In this document: positions 1 through 8,240 of the stretch, in pieces
How positions within the stretch are numbered: the stretch's first letter is position 1
How the letters are laid out: each line of letters begins with the position of its first letter
From: a virus
Strand: one strand, 5' to 3'
Virus record (IMG/VR): IMGVR_UViG_3300043823_000609
Span: 1-23,331 of that record
DNA: 23,331 bases
The notes under the pieces: model-generated
Databases searched by the model: none
What the model was told of the DNA's origin: nothing
Seen by the model: the letters and a program-made list of their open reading frames with translations, nothing else
Program-made: the position numbers and the translations under genes

Positions 1-386
1 GGCACCAGGGTCGAGGCGCAGATGTAGGTGGCGGATCCGCCGATGGTCGCCTTGACGATGAGGTCGCGGCGCCCGACCTGGCTGGCGGCCCACTGGGCGA
101 GCACGGAGACGTTGTAGATGCCGCCCCACGAGATGGTCACGGTGTCGGTGTGCAGGGAGCCGTTGGTGTCGACGTCCGTGGCCAAGAAGCACTTAGTCCA
201 AGTGGTGCCTGACGAGATGGTCTGGGATCCAGCAGCACCGCCAGATGTGCCAGAGCTGAGAGCGAGCACCTCTTCGGGCTGCAATACAGCAGTAACGACA
301 GTGTTGTAGGTGTTGAAGTCGCCTACGGTGGGCACGACTGGGCTGACCTGGAATAGATAGACGCCGTTGGCGGTGGGATTTGCCAT
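1..386 (-). CDS. Tail protein with C1q/TNF-like jelly-roll features, 3' end missing
   Basis: The frame is open from the ATG at 386 to the left edge, giving the first 128 residues of a protein that continues outside the window. The second half alternates hydrophobic and polar residues (SWGGIYNVSVLAQWAA, then GRRDLIVKATIGG). This resembles the C1q/TNF-type beta sandwich often found at the receptor-binding end of phage tails and in BclA-like surface proteins. It is the last gene of the late operon seen here, 24 nt after the minor tail hub gene. That position fits a distal tail, fibre or receptor-binding role. The start is supported by a GACTGTC heptamer 6 nt upstream; there is no Shine-Dalgarno. 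The reading frame is certain. The C1q likeness is by eye only, and another beta-rich tail protein is possible. Confidence 0.7.
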   Translation of the reverse strand, partial: MANPTANGVYLFQVSPVVPTVGDFNTYNTVVTAVLQPEEVLALSSGTSGGAAGSQTISSGTTWTKCFLATDVDTNGSLHTDTVTISWGGIYNVSVLAQWAASQVGRRDLIVKATIGGSATYICASTLV

Positions 387-392
387 AGGTAT

Positions 393-399
393 GACAGTC
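393..399 (-). promoter_or_regulatory. Start-associated heptamer before the C1q-like tail gene
   Basis: Coding strand GACTGTC lies 6 nt before the ATG at 386. This copy is the reverse complement of the usual GACAGTC, so the core is best written GACWGTC. Confidence 0.5.
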
Positions 400-410
400 C
401 CGCCGGGAAG

Positions 411-2588
411 CTATGGCGCCAGTGGGTAGATCCCGATGGGCGGGAACTGGTCGGCTGCGAGCTGCACCTGGCCGCTGACCACGGTCTCGGCGTGACCATC
501 CTCTTGGACGTGGATATCCGCACCGTCCCAGGACGGGACCTTGGCGCCGGGCACAAAGAAGAGAGCGGCGTTCCAGGCGGGAACTGTGCTAAGCGTAATG
601 GTCCACTCGCCCACCGTGAAATCGAAAGAATGCTCAATGCCTTCGATGAGCGCGAAGGTCGAGAGATTGCCACCGAAGTCCACGTGGGCAGGCAGGTTGA
701 TGTAGACGTTGCGCCATATCTCAAGGGTCGCGATTGCGTGCAATGCGTTTGCGTAGTCGGCGCTGGTGGACGCGAACTGAGACAGGTAGGCCCACGGCTT
801 GAAGGTCACTGTGTCTACGCGCGTTCGTTCGACGTCGTAGCGGTTGACGAAGGTCAACAGGACGTTGCGCACCTCGACGTCGGTCAGGTAGTTGAGCGTG
901 CCGGGCCAGTGGAAGGTCTTCTGCCCAAAGCCACCCGTACGCCCGGGGATTGACGCCTGGGGAGACGGGGAGTCCACGATGACCGGGTTGGACGCACCGC
1001 GGCTGCCCTCGGCAGCAGTCCACAAGTCCTGGTCCGTGTTCGAGATGGTGGCCTTGACGACTGGGACGACGCCGGGGCCAACCGTCGGACCCGTGGTAGT
1101 GGTGCCCAGCGTTAGCCAGGTGCCCGGCGTGGACGCTGCCCACGAGCGGTCGAGAAAGTTGATCTTGCCGGACCCGTCGACAAAGAGCTGACCGAGCTCG
1201 TCGAGGGTCGTCTGCTCCAAGTCGGCACGCACCGAGCGCGACCGGGCGTTGGCAGCGTCAGGCTCGATGAGAACGGACTGGCCCGGCATGATGTAGCGGT
1301 CGAGGGCAGGTGCTCCGAGGTTGATGAGCTGCAGGTTCACCCATTCCCCTGTCCGTCGCGACTCGGGATACACGAAACCCCACCAACCCGTGCGGACGTC
1401 TACTGGGGTACTCGACGTGCTGATGTCAGCCGTCGGGTTGCCACCAATCACCGATGCAGAAACCGCGTGATCAAAGAGCGCAATGTCACCAACTCCCCCG
1501 TACCAAGGGGAGTAGACCATACCCTTTCCCGGTCCAGTGTGGCCCATTACGACGAGGTTGGATGCGGGGATGACCATGCCCGAGGTTGAGCAGGTCCCAA
1601 CAACCGTTCCGTTCAGGTAGAGGGTCATGGTTGATCCATCTCGAACGAGCGTGAGCATCTGCGTGACGTTCACGTCGAATGGAACAGAGCTCGTGATGGT
1701 CTGCACGCGAGCCCCGGCGGCGTTGTAGGCGGCAAAGCGCGGGTACCACTTCTGGGAGAGGAATACGGCATCGAGCGCCCAACCACTCGTTCCATTGGTG
1801 GTAGAGGCTATGAGAAGGGGATTGACCAGCGGTAGAGCAGAAGAGTTGTCGAGCAATACGAGGGCATTGAACGTCCATGCTGAGCTGGCCATCGTGGTCT
1901 TCGAAATCGAGTTGCAGGTGAGTGTGTCGGCTTCCAAGTTGAGCTCTGGACGCGGCGTAGTCTCTGTGCTCGATGTTAGGTAGTTGTCCTGGATAAAGGC
2001 GAACGAGCCATCGCGGGCGTTACCCGAGGCGTCATAGGCGGCGAAGTTTTGCACGCTCTTGTTAGAGATAGAAGTCATTGAGTTGTCGTCGCATGGATAC
2101 CAGAACAACGCGCCGTTTAACCGGTACTGAGTACCCAAGTAGTTAGGGTCCATGTAGGCGTCGGTGGCCGCCTTAAGTTGGTCGTAAGCAACGCAGGTGA
2201 AGTCCATGAAGCCGGCTTGCGACCATTCTTTGGGTCCCCACTCGCCGATGTAGCCGGTGAAGATCGGCACCCAGCCATACGAACTACCGGCGAAGACCTG
2301 GTATGTCAGAGGCACGTCGATGGATCCGTATGGCAGGATGCTGTTGCTGTTGGACCAGCCGCCTCGGTTTGGTGTGAGGCGCCCGTCGTAGTTCTTCAGC
2401 GTGAGCGTGCACTCGCCCGCATCGGGGATCTGGAGCTCGTGGTTGGTGCCTCGGTGCACGGTGGCCTGGGTGACGTAGTCGCTGATGTCCAGCCAGTCGC
2501 CAGACGGGATCGTCGAGATGCGCACCCGACCGTAGCCAGGTGCGATGAGAATACGCGCGCCAGCGCCGATACCGGGTGCGGGGATCAT
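411..2588 (-). CDS. Minor tail protein / tail hub with LamG-like insert
   Basis: This 725-residue protein follows the tape measure gene, and its ATG overlaps the tape measure stop (ATGA). Residues 1-160 look like the first half of a tail-tip hub: beta-rich, with GRLTPNRGG near 69-77 and VPIFTGYIGEWGP at 107-119. Residues about 162-380 look like a LamG/concanavalin-type jelly roll: WYPCDD at 163, WTFNALVLL at 238, LTLVRDGSTMTLYLNGTVVG at 312-331 and GGVGDIALFD at 364-373. The C-terminal part returns to hub character, ending in IEGIEHSFDFTVGEWTITLS. Hub proteins of this type seal the tail tip and start host contact; a LamG insert would add glycan binding. The tail position is firm. The insert is inferred from sequence pattern. 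Confidence 0.8.
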   Translation of the reverse strand: MIPAPGIGAGARILIAPGYGRVRISTIPSGDWLDISDYVTQATVHRGTNHELQIPDAGECTLTLKNYDGRLTPNRGGWSNSNSILPYGSIDVPLTYQVFAGSSYGWVPIFTGYIGEWGPKEWSQAGFMDFTCVAYDQLKAATDAYMDPNYLGTQYRLNGALFWYPCDDNSMTSISNKSVQNFAAYDASGNARDGSFAFIQDNYLTSSTETTPRPELNLEADTLTCNSISKTTMASSAWTFNALVLLDNSSALPLVNPLLIASTTNGTSGWALDAVFLSQKWYPRFAAYNAAGARVQTITSSVPFDVNVTQMLTLVRDGSTMTLYLNGTVVGTCSTSGMVIPASNLVVMGHTGPGKGMVYSPWYGGVGDIALFDHAVSASVIGGNPTADISTSSTPVDVRTGWWGFVYPESRRTGEWVNLQLINLGAPALDRYIMPGQSVLIEPDAANARSRSVRADLEQTTLDELGQLFVDGSGKINFLDRSWAASTPGTWLTLGTTTTGPTVGPGVVPVVKATISNTDQDLWTAAEGSRGASNPVIVDSPSPQASIPGRTGGFGQKTFHWPGTLNYLTDVEVRNVLLTFVNRYDVERTRVDTVTFKPWAYLSQFASTSADYANALHAIATLEIWRNVYINLPAHVDFGGNLSTFALIEGIEHSFDFTVGEWTITLSTVPAWNAALFFVPGAKVPSWDGADIHVQEDGHAETVVSGQVQLAADQFPPIGIYPLAP

Positions 2589-5551
2589 CGGCGCAGTTCC
2601 CTACCAGACCCGCCGTTTACCTGGCTGCGCCGGCTCGCGACCTTGGATAATTCTTGGTAGAAGCTCTCCAAGTCCTGGACGCCGTTGATTGTCAGCTGAT
2701 TGATGATGATGTTTCCCGTGCCCATAGTGGAGACCGACGCGACGGGCTTGGACGGTAAGCCAGTGAGCGCAAGGCCGCCATGGGTCTCGGCCTGCTTGAG
2801 CAGGTTGGCCATGTCATAGGTGTGGTGGCTGATCTTGATAAGCCATGGGGTCATGTCGCGGGTGTTGAGACTGATGTTGTTGCTGCTGTTGCTGCTCCCG
2901 CCGCCACCGAACAGGCCGCCGAAGAAGCCACCGATCGCAGAGCCGATGCCGTGCGTGATGTTGCCTACCATGTGCAGGCCGCCGTTCACGAGGTTGTTGG
3001 CCGCGCTGCCGAGCGCGCCGAGCACGTGGCCGCCAAGGTGCCAGAGGCCCTTGGCTACATCGGCGGTCTTGTGTGCGATCGCCGAGGCCGTGCTGGCGCC
3101 CCACTTGGCGACGTCCTTGATCCCGTGCCAGACGTGCTTGGCGGTCTGGCCAACGAAGTGGTCGATCTGCTTGTGCCACTTGATGTAGGCGGCGGTGGCT
3201 CCTGCGATTGCAAGCGACACACCGAGGGTCTCGGGACCAAGGGCAGCGCCCGCGGCCATCACTCCACCCTCGGCAGCAGCCTCGCCGCCACCTACCACGG
3301 CAGCCTCCTCCACGCCAGTAGCAGCGTCACCGGCAAGTGCGTCACCAGAGCCACCCTTGAACAAGTTGCCGATCTTGGAGAAGAGCCCCTTGCCCTTGCC
3401 GAAGATGTTCTTGGCCTTGCCCAGTAATCCCTTGATGATGTTCTTAGGGTTGAGGGCGTCTTTCATCTTGCCGAAGAAACCCTTCTCGGCGTCATTTTCG
3501 AGGGTCTTCTCGGCGTCCTTCTCCAAGCCACCACCGAGTCCGCTTCCAAGTCCATTGTTCATTTTCTCGGCAGCGGCCATCATGAGCTCGGCAGCACGCA
3601 TCATCGTGGCGGCTGACCCGCCAGATGTGCTGCCGCCACCAAAAACGTCATTTTCGACATCCTTACCAATACCGAATACGCGCTTGAACATGCCGCCCCA
3701 ACCACCAGCCTCCTTGGCCGCCTTGACGTCCTTGAGCCAGTGGTACGCCTTGAAGCCCTTCGCAAACGCCCAGAATCCACCGGCGCCAGCCGTCAGGCCA
3801 ACTGCACCAATCCCCAGCCCTTCCATGATGGCCGGGTGCTTGGCAAGGGAGCCGATGAGGTTGGAGAACCATTTCAGCGGCCCTCGCACAAGACCCCAAA
3901 GGGTCTTGCCAAACGAGGTCATGGCACTTTGCGCGGCCAACTCCGCTTGCTTTAGTCCAAACTTGGCGGTCTTGCGGACCGAGTCCATGCCCGTGATGTC
4001 CTTGGTGTTCTTACCTGCAGCTTGGATGGCAGCGATGTTGGACAGCGTCATTGCATAGTGAGACCCCGTAGTTTCCATGAGGGTCTGCGCACTGGAAATG
4101 TTTCCTGTTGCAGTGTTGAGCGCGGCCATGAATGTCTGAACTGCGGGACCACCGCTTTTGATCAGGTCATTGAAGCCGTTGGCCTTGTCAAAAAGCGCCT
4201 TGAACTGCATGGCCTGGGTGTAGTTTGCACCCGTACCGATGTAGTTTTTGCGGAACTGTGAGTAGGTGAGCTGACCGGACGCATACTCCTGCATTGCGGC
4301 GCGGGCGTCTGGCGAGGCAGCAGCCATCATGGCGGCGAGGTCCTGGCTCGCGGACTTGGACTGCTTGTAGGCGCTGAAAACAACATCGCCGTTCTTGCCA
4401 AGGTGCTGTGCGACAGCGCTGGAGATGTACTGGAAGGTCTGAGGAAGCCCCTGCTGCTTGACCATGTTCATGACCTGGGTCTGGTCAAGTCCAAGCTGGC
4501 CCCACTCGGACACCATCTTGGTTGTGGGGTTCGACATGGTTCGCAAGGACTGGCGAATATATGTGGCGGCTCGGGCAGGGCTCTGACCCATCTGTGTCAT
4601 AGTCGCCAACATGCCAAGCACTTGGGGCAGCGGGATCCCCATTGACCCTGCAAGCGGCACAATCGTTGCCAGCACCGGATTCAGGTCGTCCATGGTCATC
4701 TTGCCGTGGGCTTCGGTAGCGATGATTTCGTTACCGGTACTATTGATCTGACCCTTCGTTCCCTTCATTCCGTAGCTGTCCAGGATGGAGGTCAAGGCGT
4801 TCACACTGGACTGGGCGGTGGTGTTGCCGACCCATCCCATCTGCTGACCCGCGCGCACTATGTTGATGCCGCTCATGCCATGGAAGCCTGCGGAGTTGGC
4901 GTAGTAGGCCGCCGCAAGTGTGTCGGACTGGGAGGTGGCATTCGAGACGCTGGATTGCAGCAGCAGTGAGTTATCCATGCCAAGGTTGCGACGGAGTTCG
5001 CCCGCACTGGTCGCAAGGCGGTTGATGCCGTACTCCCAGTTGGAGAACGACTTGATGGAGAACCAGCCGCCGATGATGTCTCCGATTGCCAGGCTCTTGA
5101 ACATGCGTCCCGCCCGTGCTGCGCCATTCTCGACGGCGGTGCCCCAGCTGCTCGCGCTTGCTGCGGAACGATCGAAGGCGGCTCCTTGCGCGGCGATGTA
5201 GGGCACGCTCGAGCCGATCTTGGTGCCAAGCGCCTCATGCTGGGCGGCGGCGGCATCGGCGGCAGCACCCGACTGGCCGATCTTGGTGGCCAGGGTGGCG
5301 TGGGCGTAGCGAGAGGTAGCTGCGCTGTCTGCGGCCCCGAGGTTGGCGGCGGCCAAGCGGTCCGATGCAGCGGTGGCGACGTCAGCTGACCCCGCAAGGG
5401 TGTCGGCTGCACCGCTTGCGGCCTCGACCGAGCCGGCCATGCGGTCGGCCGCGCCGGCAGCCTTGTCGAGGGAGCCAGCAAGCGTGTCGAACTGACCAGC
5501 CGCCTCGGCGGCGTTGGTAGTGACGATGATCTCGATCGGGTCGATGGCCAT
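2585..5551 (-). CDS. Tail tape measure protein
   Basis: At 988 residues this is the longest gene in the window, and it lies just downstream of the tail chaperones. Residues 1-130 are Ala-rich helical repeats, probably coiled coil. Residues about 150-430 resemble the TP901-type tape measure core (NWEYGINRLATSAGELRRNL, TMTQMGQSPARAATYIRQSL, NPTTKM). Hydrophobic stretches near 570-600 and 770-792, and a Gly/Phe-rich patch near 870-895, are typical of the membrane-active part of these proteins. The C-terminus is a short beta segment (IIINQLTINGV) and helix. At roughly 1.5 angstrom per residue, the usual scaling, a tail of about 150 nm would be expected. Its ATG overlaps the previous stop by one base (TAATG), and its stop overlaps the hub start (ATGA), so translation is probably coupled. 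Confidence 0.92.
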   Translation of the reverse strand: MAIDPIEIIVTTNAAEAAGQFDTLAGSLDKAAGAADRMAGSVEAASGAADTLAGSADVATAASDRLAAANLGAADSAATSRYAHATLATKIGQSGAAADAAAAQHEALGTKIGSSVPYIAAQGAAFDRSAASASSWGTAVENGAARAGRMFKSLAIGDIIGGWFSIKSFSNWEYGINRLATSAGELRRNLGMDNSLLLQSSVSNATSQSDTLAAAYYANSAGFHGMSGINIVRAGQQMGWVGNTTAQSSVNALTSILDSYGMKGTKGQINSTGNEIIATEAHGKMTMDDLNPVLATIVPLAGSMGIPLPQVLGMLATMTQMGQSPARAATYIRQSLRTMSNPTTKMVSEWGQLGLDQTQVMNMVKQQGLPQTFQYISSAVAQHLGKNGDVVFSAYKQSKSASQDLAAMMAAASPDARAAMQEYASGQLTYSQFRKNYIGTGANYTQAMQFKALFDKANGFNDLIKSGGPAVQTFMAALNTATGNISSAQTLMETTGSHYAMTLSNIAAIQAAGKNTKDITGMDSVRKTAKFGLKQAELAAQSAMTSFGKTLWGLVRGPLKWFSNLIGSLAKHPAIMEGLGIGAVGLTAGAGGFWAFAKGFKAYHWLKDVKAAKEAGGWGGMFKRVFGIGKDVENDVFGGGSTSGGSAATMMRAAELMMAAAEKMNNGLGSGLGGGLEKDAEKTLENDAEKGFFGKMKDALNPKNIIKGLLGKAKNIFGKGKGLFSKIGNLFKGGSGDALAGDAATGVEEAAVVGGGEAAAEGGVMAAGAALGPETLGVSLAIAGATAAYIKWHKQIDHFVGQTAKHVWHGIKDVAKWGASTASAIAHKTADVAKGLWHLGGHVLGALGSAANNLVNGGLHMVGNITHGIGSAIGGFFGGLFGGGGSSNSSNNISLNTRDMTPWLIKISHHTYDMANLLKQAETHGGLALTGLPSKPVASVSTMGTGNIIINQLTINGVQDLESFYQELSKVASRRSQVNGGSGRELRR

Positions 5552-6009
5552 TACGCGAACACCTCCTCGAGGACCGCCTCAGCGATGGCGGTAGCTGCCT
5601 CGGTGGCAACGGCTGCGCCCTTGGCCATGTAGTGCTTGCCGGGGATAGTCACCTGGCTCTTGCGGTACCAGATGCCCGAGTTGCGCGGCGCCTGGAACCG
5701 GAGGCCGTTGGGCGTCTTGGCACGAATGACTGCGCCCTCTTCCTGGACGCGCGAGTAGATGAGGGCGGTGCCGACGACCACGCGAGCGGCCTCGACCGAC
5801 TCGGTGACCGTGGCCGTGTGGATAGACGCGGCGAGGCGACCCGTCGGGGTGCCAGAGACGTAGGGCTTGATGGCTTCGCGGGCTTCCAGCTGGGCCATGC
5901 GTCCGACCTCTTGGGAGATCTTCACGGCAGCAGTGCGCATGAGCTCTGGCGCGGCCTCGAAGCGACTGACGGCCTCGCTCAGGCCCTTGATGTCAACAGT
6001 GAACGCCAT
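5551..6009 (-). CDS. HK97 gp10-like tail completion / morphogenesis protein
   Basis: This is a 152-residue protein. Helical N-terminal features (VDIKGLSEAVSRFEAAPELM), a central TGRLAASI and YSRVQEEGAVI, and a Pro-Gly-Lys-His-Tyr near the end match the pattern of HK97 gp10 and Mu gpG-like tail completion proteins (TGxLrxSI, YaxyvExG, pfl). It ends one base into the tape measure ATG. The start at 6009 is preferred over an in-frame ATG at 6033. The 6009 start gives a protein beginning MAFTVDIKG, as the family usually does, and has a TACTGTC-type heptamer and AGGA just upstream, while 6033 has no ribosome site. Its place between tail chaperones and tape measure is unusual, because this family normally sits before the tail tube gene. 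Function is inferred. Confidence 0.7.
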   Translation of the reverse strand: MAFTVDIKGLSEAVSRFEAAPELMRTAAVKISQEVGRMAQLEAREAIKPYVSGTPTGRLAASIHTATVTESVEAARVVVGTALIYSRVQEEGAVIRAKTPNGLRFQAPRNSGIWYRKSQVTIPGKHYMAKGAAVATEAATAIAEAVLEEVFA

Positions 6010-6015
6010 GCTTCC

Positions 6016-6022
6016 TACTGTC
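6016..6022 (-). promoter_or_regulatory. Start-associated heptamer before the gp10-like gene
   Basis: Coding strand GACAGTA lies 6 nt before the ATG at 6009, with AGGA directly after it. This helps decide 6009 over 6033 as the start. Confidence 0.45.
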
Positions 6023-6050
6023 CGCACAAGCAAGGCGACGGCACGGTCCC

Positions 6051-6449
6051 CTAGAGACCCTCACCTCGGAACGCCAGGAACCAGTCGGCCAGGCTGGGTG
6101 CAACGCTGCGTGCCTGCTCGTACGTCCAGCCAAACTCGCCACGCAGCTGCGCAACGCGTGCGGCGTCACCAGGTGAGTAGGGAAGGTCGTAGACCTGCTC
6201 GACTGTGAGCGGGCGGTCGCCGAAGTATTCGTCGGGAGTGAGGGCGGCTACCAGCGGCGAGCGCGTGCCGGTCATCGGGTCGATGGCTGTGCGCTGTGGG
6301 AAGGTGCAGACCGCGTAGATCTGGTACTCGACAGGGACTGATGCAGCCCTTAGCTGGCACTCTGCGGTGCAGGAGCTGCCGTCGTCGTGTCGGCCTCCGT
6401 GCCACTTGACCCAGCGCTTGGCTGACTTGACGCCGTGGTAGCCGCGGCT
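6051..6449 (-). CDS. Tail assembly chaperone, frameshifted extension (gpT-like)
   Basis: This frame is open from just after a TGA at 6456-6458 down to the TAG at 6051. It lies in the -1 frame relative to the upstream chaperone. It has no ribosome site of its own; an in-frame ATG at 6275 exists but would give only 74 residues with no Shine-Dalgarno. A -1 shift on CCCAAAA would fuse 119 residues of the upstream protein to 132 residues of this frame, giving a 251-residue product. The extension has a basic start (KSAKRWVKWHGG) and a well-formed C-terminal part (LTPDEYFGDRPLTVEQVYDL, FGWTYEQARS). In lambda and many siphoviruses the analogous gpG and gpGT load the tape measure protein and recruit tail tube subunits. 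The gene order here (tube, chaperones, then tape measure) agrees. Confidence 0.8.
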   Translation of the reverse strand, partial: SRGYHGVKSAKRWVKWHGGRHDDGSSCTAECQLRAASVPVEYQIYAVCTFPQRTAIDPMTGTRSPLVAALTPDEYFGDRPLTVEQVYDLPYSPGDAARVAQLRGEFGWTYEQARSVAPSLADWFLAFRGEGL

Positions 6450-6805
6450 TTTGGGTCAGTCGCCTCGGTCTCCATCGTCGGGTCGAAGTCCGGGTAGAGC
6501 TTGGGCAGCTCGTCCTTGACGGCGACCCAGATGGCATTGCTGTCACCGATGGTGATCTCGTCCCAGGATGCAGCCTCGACGGACGGAACCGGCAGGGCCG
6601 AGCCGTCAGCGTTGGTGAAGTCCCAGTTGACGATGAGGTAGCGCAAGATGACGTCCTTCTGGAACAGGGTCCAGTTGGCGACGCTGGCGTTCTCGTCGTA
6701 GCCGGCCGTGAGCTCGGCCATGAGCTCGCGCTGCTGACGGTTGGTCAGAGCGGTCGCCTCACGACACGAGACGGTGTGGCCGGATGGCAGTGCAACAGTG
6801 ATCAT
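6350..6805 (-). CDS. Tail assembly chaperone (gpG-like)
   Basis: This 151-residue protein starts MITVALPSGHTV. It has a helical middle (TNRQQRELMAELTAGYDENA, DVILRYLIVNWDF) and an Ala/Thr/Ser-rich tail, a common profile of first tail chaperones. It lies 22 nt after the tail tube gene. Its start has a strong Shine-Dalgarno, AGGAGG at 6811-6816, inside a short inverted repeat (GTAG at 6806-6809 and CTAC at 6815-6818) that could partly hide the site. It is one of only two uncoupled late genes in the window that use a normal ribosome site rather than the GACAGTC-type heptamer. Ribosomes that do not slip at 6449-6455 stop at 6350 and make this short form, which is normally the more abundant product. 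Confidence 0.85.
   Translation of the reverse strand: MITVALPSGHTVSCREATALTNRQQRELMAELTAGYDENASVANWTLFQKDVILRYLIVNWDFTNADGSALPVPSVEAASWDEITIGDSNAIWVAVKDELPKLYPDFDPTMETEATDPKAAATTASSQPSAGSSGTEADTTTAAPAPQSAS
6449..6455 (-). promoter_or_regulatory. Programmed -1 frameshift slippery site CCCAAAA
   Basis: The coding strand reads GAC CCA AAA GCC in the upstream frame, which is the X XXY YYZ form C CCA AAA. Slipping back one base re-pairs as CCC AAA and continues with AGC CGC GGC in the extension frame. The -1 frame is closed by TGA directly 5' of the heptamer, so a -1 shift can join the frames only between here and the stop of the upstream gene at 6350. No strong downstream hairpin was established by eye. 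Confidence 0.85.
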
Positions 6806-6827
6806 GTAGTCCTCCTACTGGTTGGGG

Positions 6828-7892
6828 TTAGGCGTAGCCGTTGGCTCCGTACGCGATGGTCGGCACCGCATTGGTCACAAAGATGTCCAACGGAGTCAAT
6901 ACGCCATCGATGATGCTTGACTGGGCGGCCAGGGCCTCGAAGTCGAACTCAGCTTTGAGCACGTCCTTGGTGCCACCGCGGACGATCTTGCCGGAGGTGT
7001 AGGCGACGTTGGAGCAGATGACCTGCACGCTAAATGTTCCGGTGCCGGTGCCGGTGCCAGGCTGCCACTCGGACGGGAGAAGCGCTACGGAGAACTGCGA
7101 CGAGGCGCCCTGCACGAAGTTGGATAGCTCCGAGTAGGCAGCGCTGTCGGCAAGAGCAGTGACCTTACCGGTGACCTCGACTGTGGTGGCCTGCCATGCG
7201 TAAGGAGCGCGGCCGCCCTGCTTGGTTGAGCCGAAGGGGTTGAGCGGGTCACCACTGGCAGTGAAGATGGGCTTGACATCGCGCTTGATTTCGATGTCGT
7301 AGCTCTCGACCTGGAACTGCACGTAGGAGAGGTTGGCAAACGATGACCAGGTCGGGATCGGGCCCTCGGTAGTCCAGCTGATGGCGGATGCGTCCGTGTC
7401 TACAACAGACGGCATGCCAAGTAGCGAACACTCTACTTCAACGAGCTTGTCGTCCGAGCCGGTGATCTTGACGCTCTCAAACACGCAGTTCGAGTAGTAG
7501 AAGTTGTTGCCCTGGCCGTCCTGAGTCGAGATGCGGAACACGGCCGGTGCGCCGTTCACAAAGCCCGCGTGCGCCAATGCGCCATCGACGGTCTGGGCGC
7601 CGTAGTAGTTGGTGACGCCGAAGAGCGCAAAGCCGATGGTGTCCACGGCAGCGGCCATCGTGAAGGAAATCTTTGAGTGAATGGTGCCAGGAACTGCCTG
7701 GTGACGCGCGATGTAGTCGCCGGTGAAGGTGTCATCGAAGATGGGCTTGGTGACGTCCTCGGTGTCGAACTTCGAGGCGCGGATGAAGTAGGGAGCAGCG
7801 CCGGACACGACGTTGCCAGATCCGTCCTCACGAACGATGCTGATGACCGAAGTCGAAGTGCTCTGCGCCATTACGGGGTTGTGCGTGGTCAT
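6828..7892 (-). CDS. Major tail (tube) protein
   Basis: This 354-residue beta-rich protein lies directly upstream of the tail chaperones, the usual position of the tube subunit. Supporting features are repeated beta-strand segments (TIHSKISFTMAAAVDTIGF, FESVKITGSDDKLVEVECSL, SYDIEIKRDVKPIF) and a short GTGTGTGTF linker near 285. Its length is that of a tube protein with an extra domain. The ATG at 7892 overlaps the stop of the preceding Thr/Ser-rich gene (ATGA), so translation is probably coupled; an in-frame ATG at 7871 is a weaker choice. The identity rests on position and composition, not on a recognised motif, but no other gene nearby fits the role. Confidence 0.8.
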   Translation of the reverse strand: MTTHNPVMAQSTSTSVISIVREDGSGNVVSGAAPYFIRASKFDTEDVTKPIFDDTFTGDYIARHQAVPGTIHSKISFTMAAAVDTIGFALFGVTNYYGAQTVDGALAHAGFVNGAPAVFRISTQDGQGNNFYYSNCVFESVKITGSDDKLVEVECSLLGMPSVVDTDASAISWTTEGPIPTWSSFANLSYVQFQVESYDIEIKRDVKPIFTASGDPLNPFGSTKQGGRAPYAWQATTVEVTGKVTALADSAAYSELSNFVQGASSQFSVALLPSEWQPGTGTGTGTFSVQVICSNVAYTSGKIVRGGTKDVLKAEFDFEALAAQSSIIDGVLTPLDIFVTNAVPTIAYGANGYA

Positions 7893-8227
7893 TGGTTGGC
7901 TCCAGAATTGGTCGTGTTGCTAGAAGTTGAGGCGGTCGTGTTGCTCGAAGCTGTGGCCGTGGTGTTGTCAGTCGCAGGCGTGGTGGCCGTCGAGGTAGCG
8001 GTGCTCTTGGTCGTCGTGGGCGTGTTAGCAGCCTTGGTGGAAGCAACTGTGGCGACAAACGGAGTGGTGACGATGGTCACATTGGACGAAGCCGCGGCCG
8101 TCGGCATGTTGGCCGATGCTTGGGCGGTCGCTTGGGCGGGGGTGATTGCACCAGCGGTTTTGTTGGAAGGGTCGATCTCGCCGACGCCAGGAACGAACCG
8201 CTTTTCAGAGAAGGTGTACTCGGACAT
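7889..8227 (-). CDS. Small Thr/Ser/Ala-rich protein of unknown function
   Basis: The protein is 112 residues. The first 30 (MSEYTFSEKRFVPGVGEIDP and on) look globular. From about residue 50 it is almost entirely Thr, Ser, Ala and Asn, with repeats such as TATASSNTTASTSSNTTNS. The composition resembles a flexible, mucin-like linker. The frame continues far upstream without a stop, but the start at 8227 is preferred: a GACAGTC heptamer lies 6 nt before it, and the upstream stretch overlaps the gene at 8275-8814 in another frame. Its stop overlaps the tail tube start (ATGA), so it is probably made in step with the tube protein. A structural role, such as a tail or head decoration, is a guess. 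Confidence 0.7.
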   Translation of the reverse strand: MSEYTFSEKRFVPGVGEIDPSNKTAGAITPAQATAQASANMPTAAASSNVTIVTTPFVATVASTKAANTPTTTKSTATSTATTPATDNTTATASSNTTASTSSNTTNSGANQ

Positions 8228-8233
8228 GGCTAT

Positions 8234-8240
8234 GACTGTC
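8234..8240 (-). promoter_or_regulatory. Start-associated heptamer before the Thr/Ser-rich gene
   Basis: Coding strand GGGACAGTC lies 6 nt before the ATG at 8227. There is no Shine-Dalgarno in the 46-nt gap between this gene and the previous one. Confidence 0.55.

Noticed and set aside
6166-6546. Third frame in the tail chaperone region (126 residues)
   Set aside because: Ser/Arg/Pro-rich and overlapped fully by the chaperone frames, which are supported by the slippery site.
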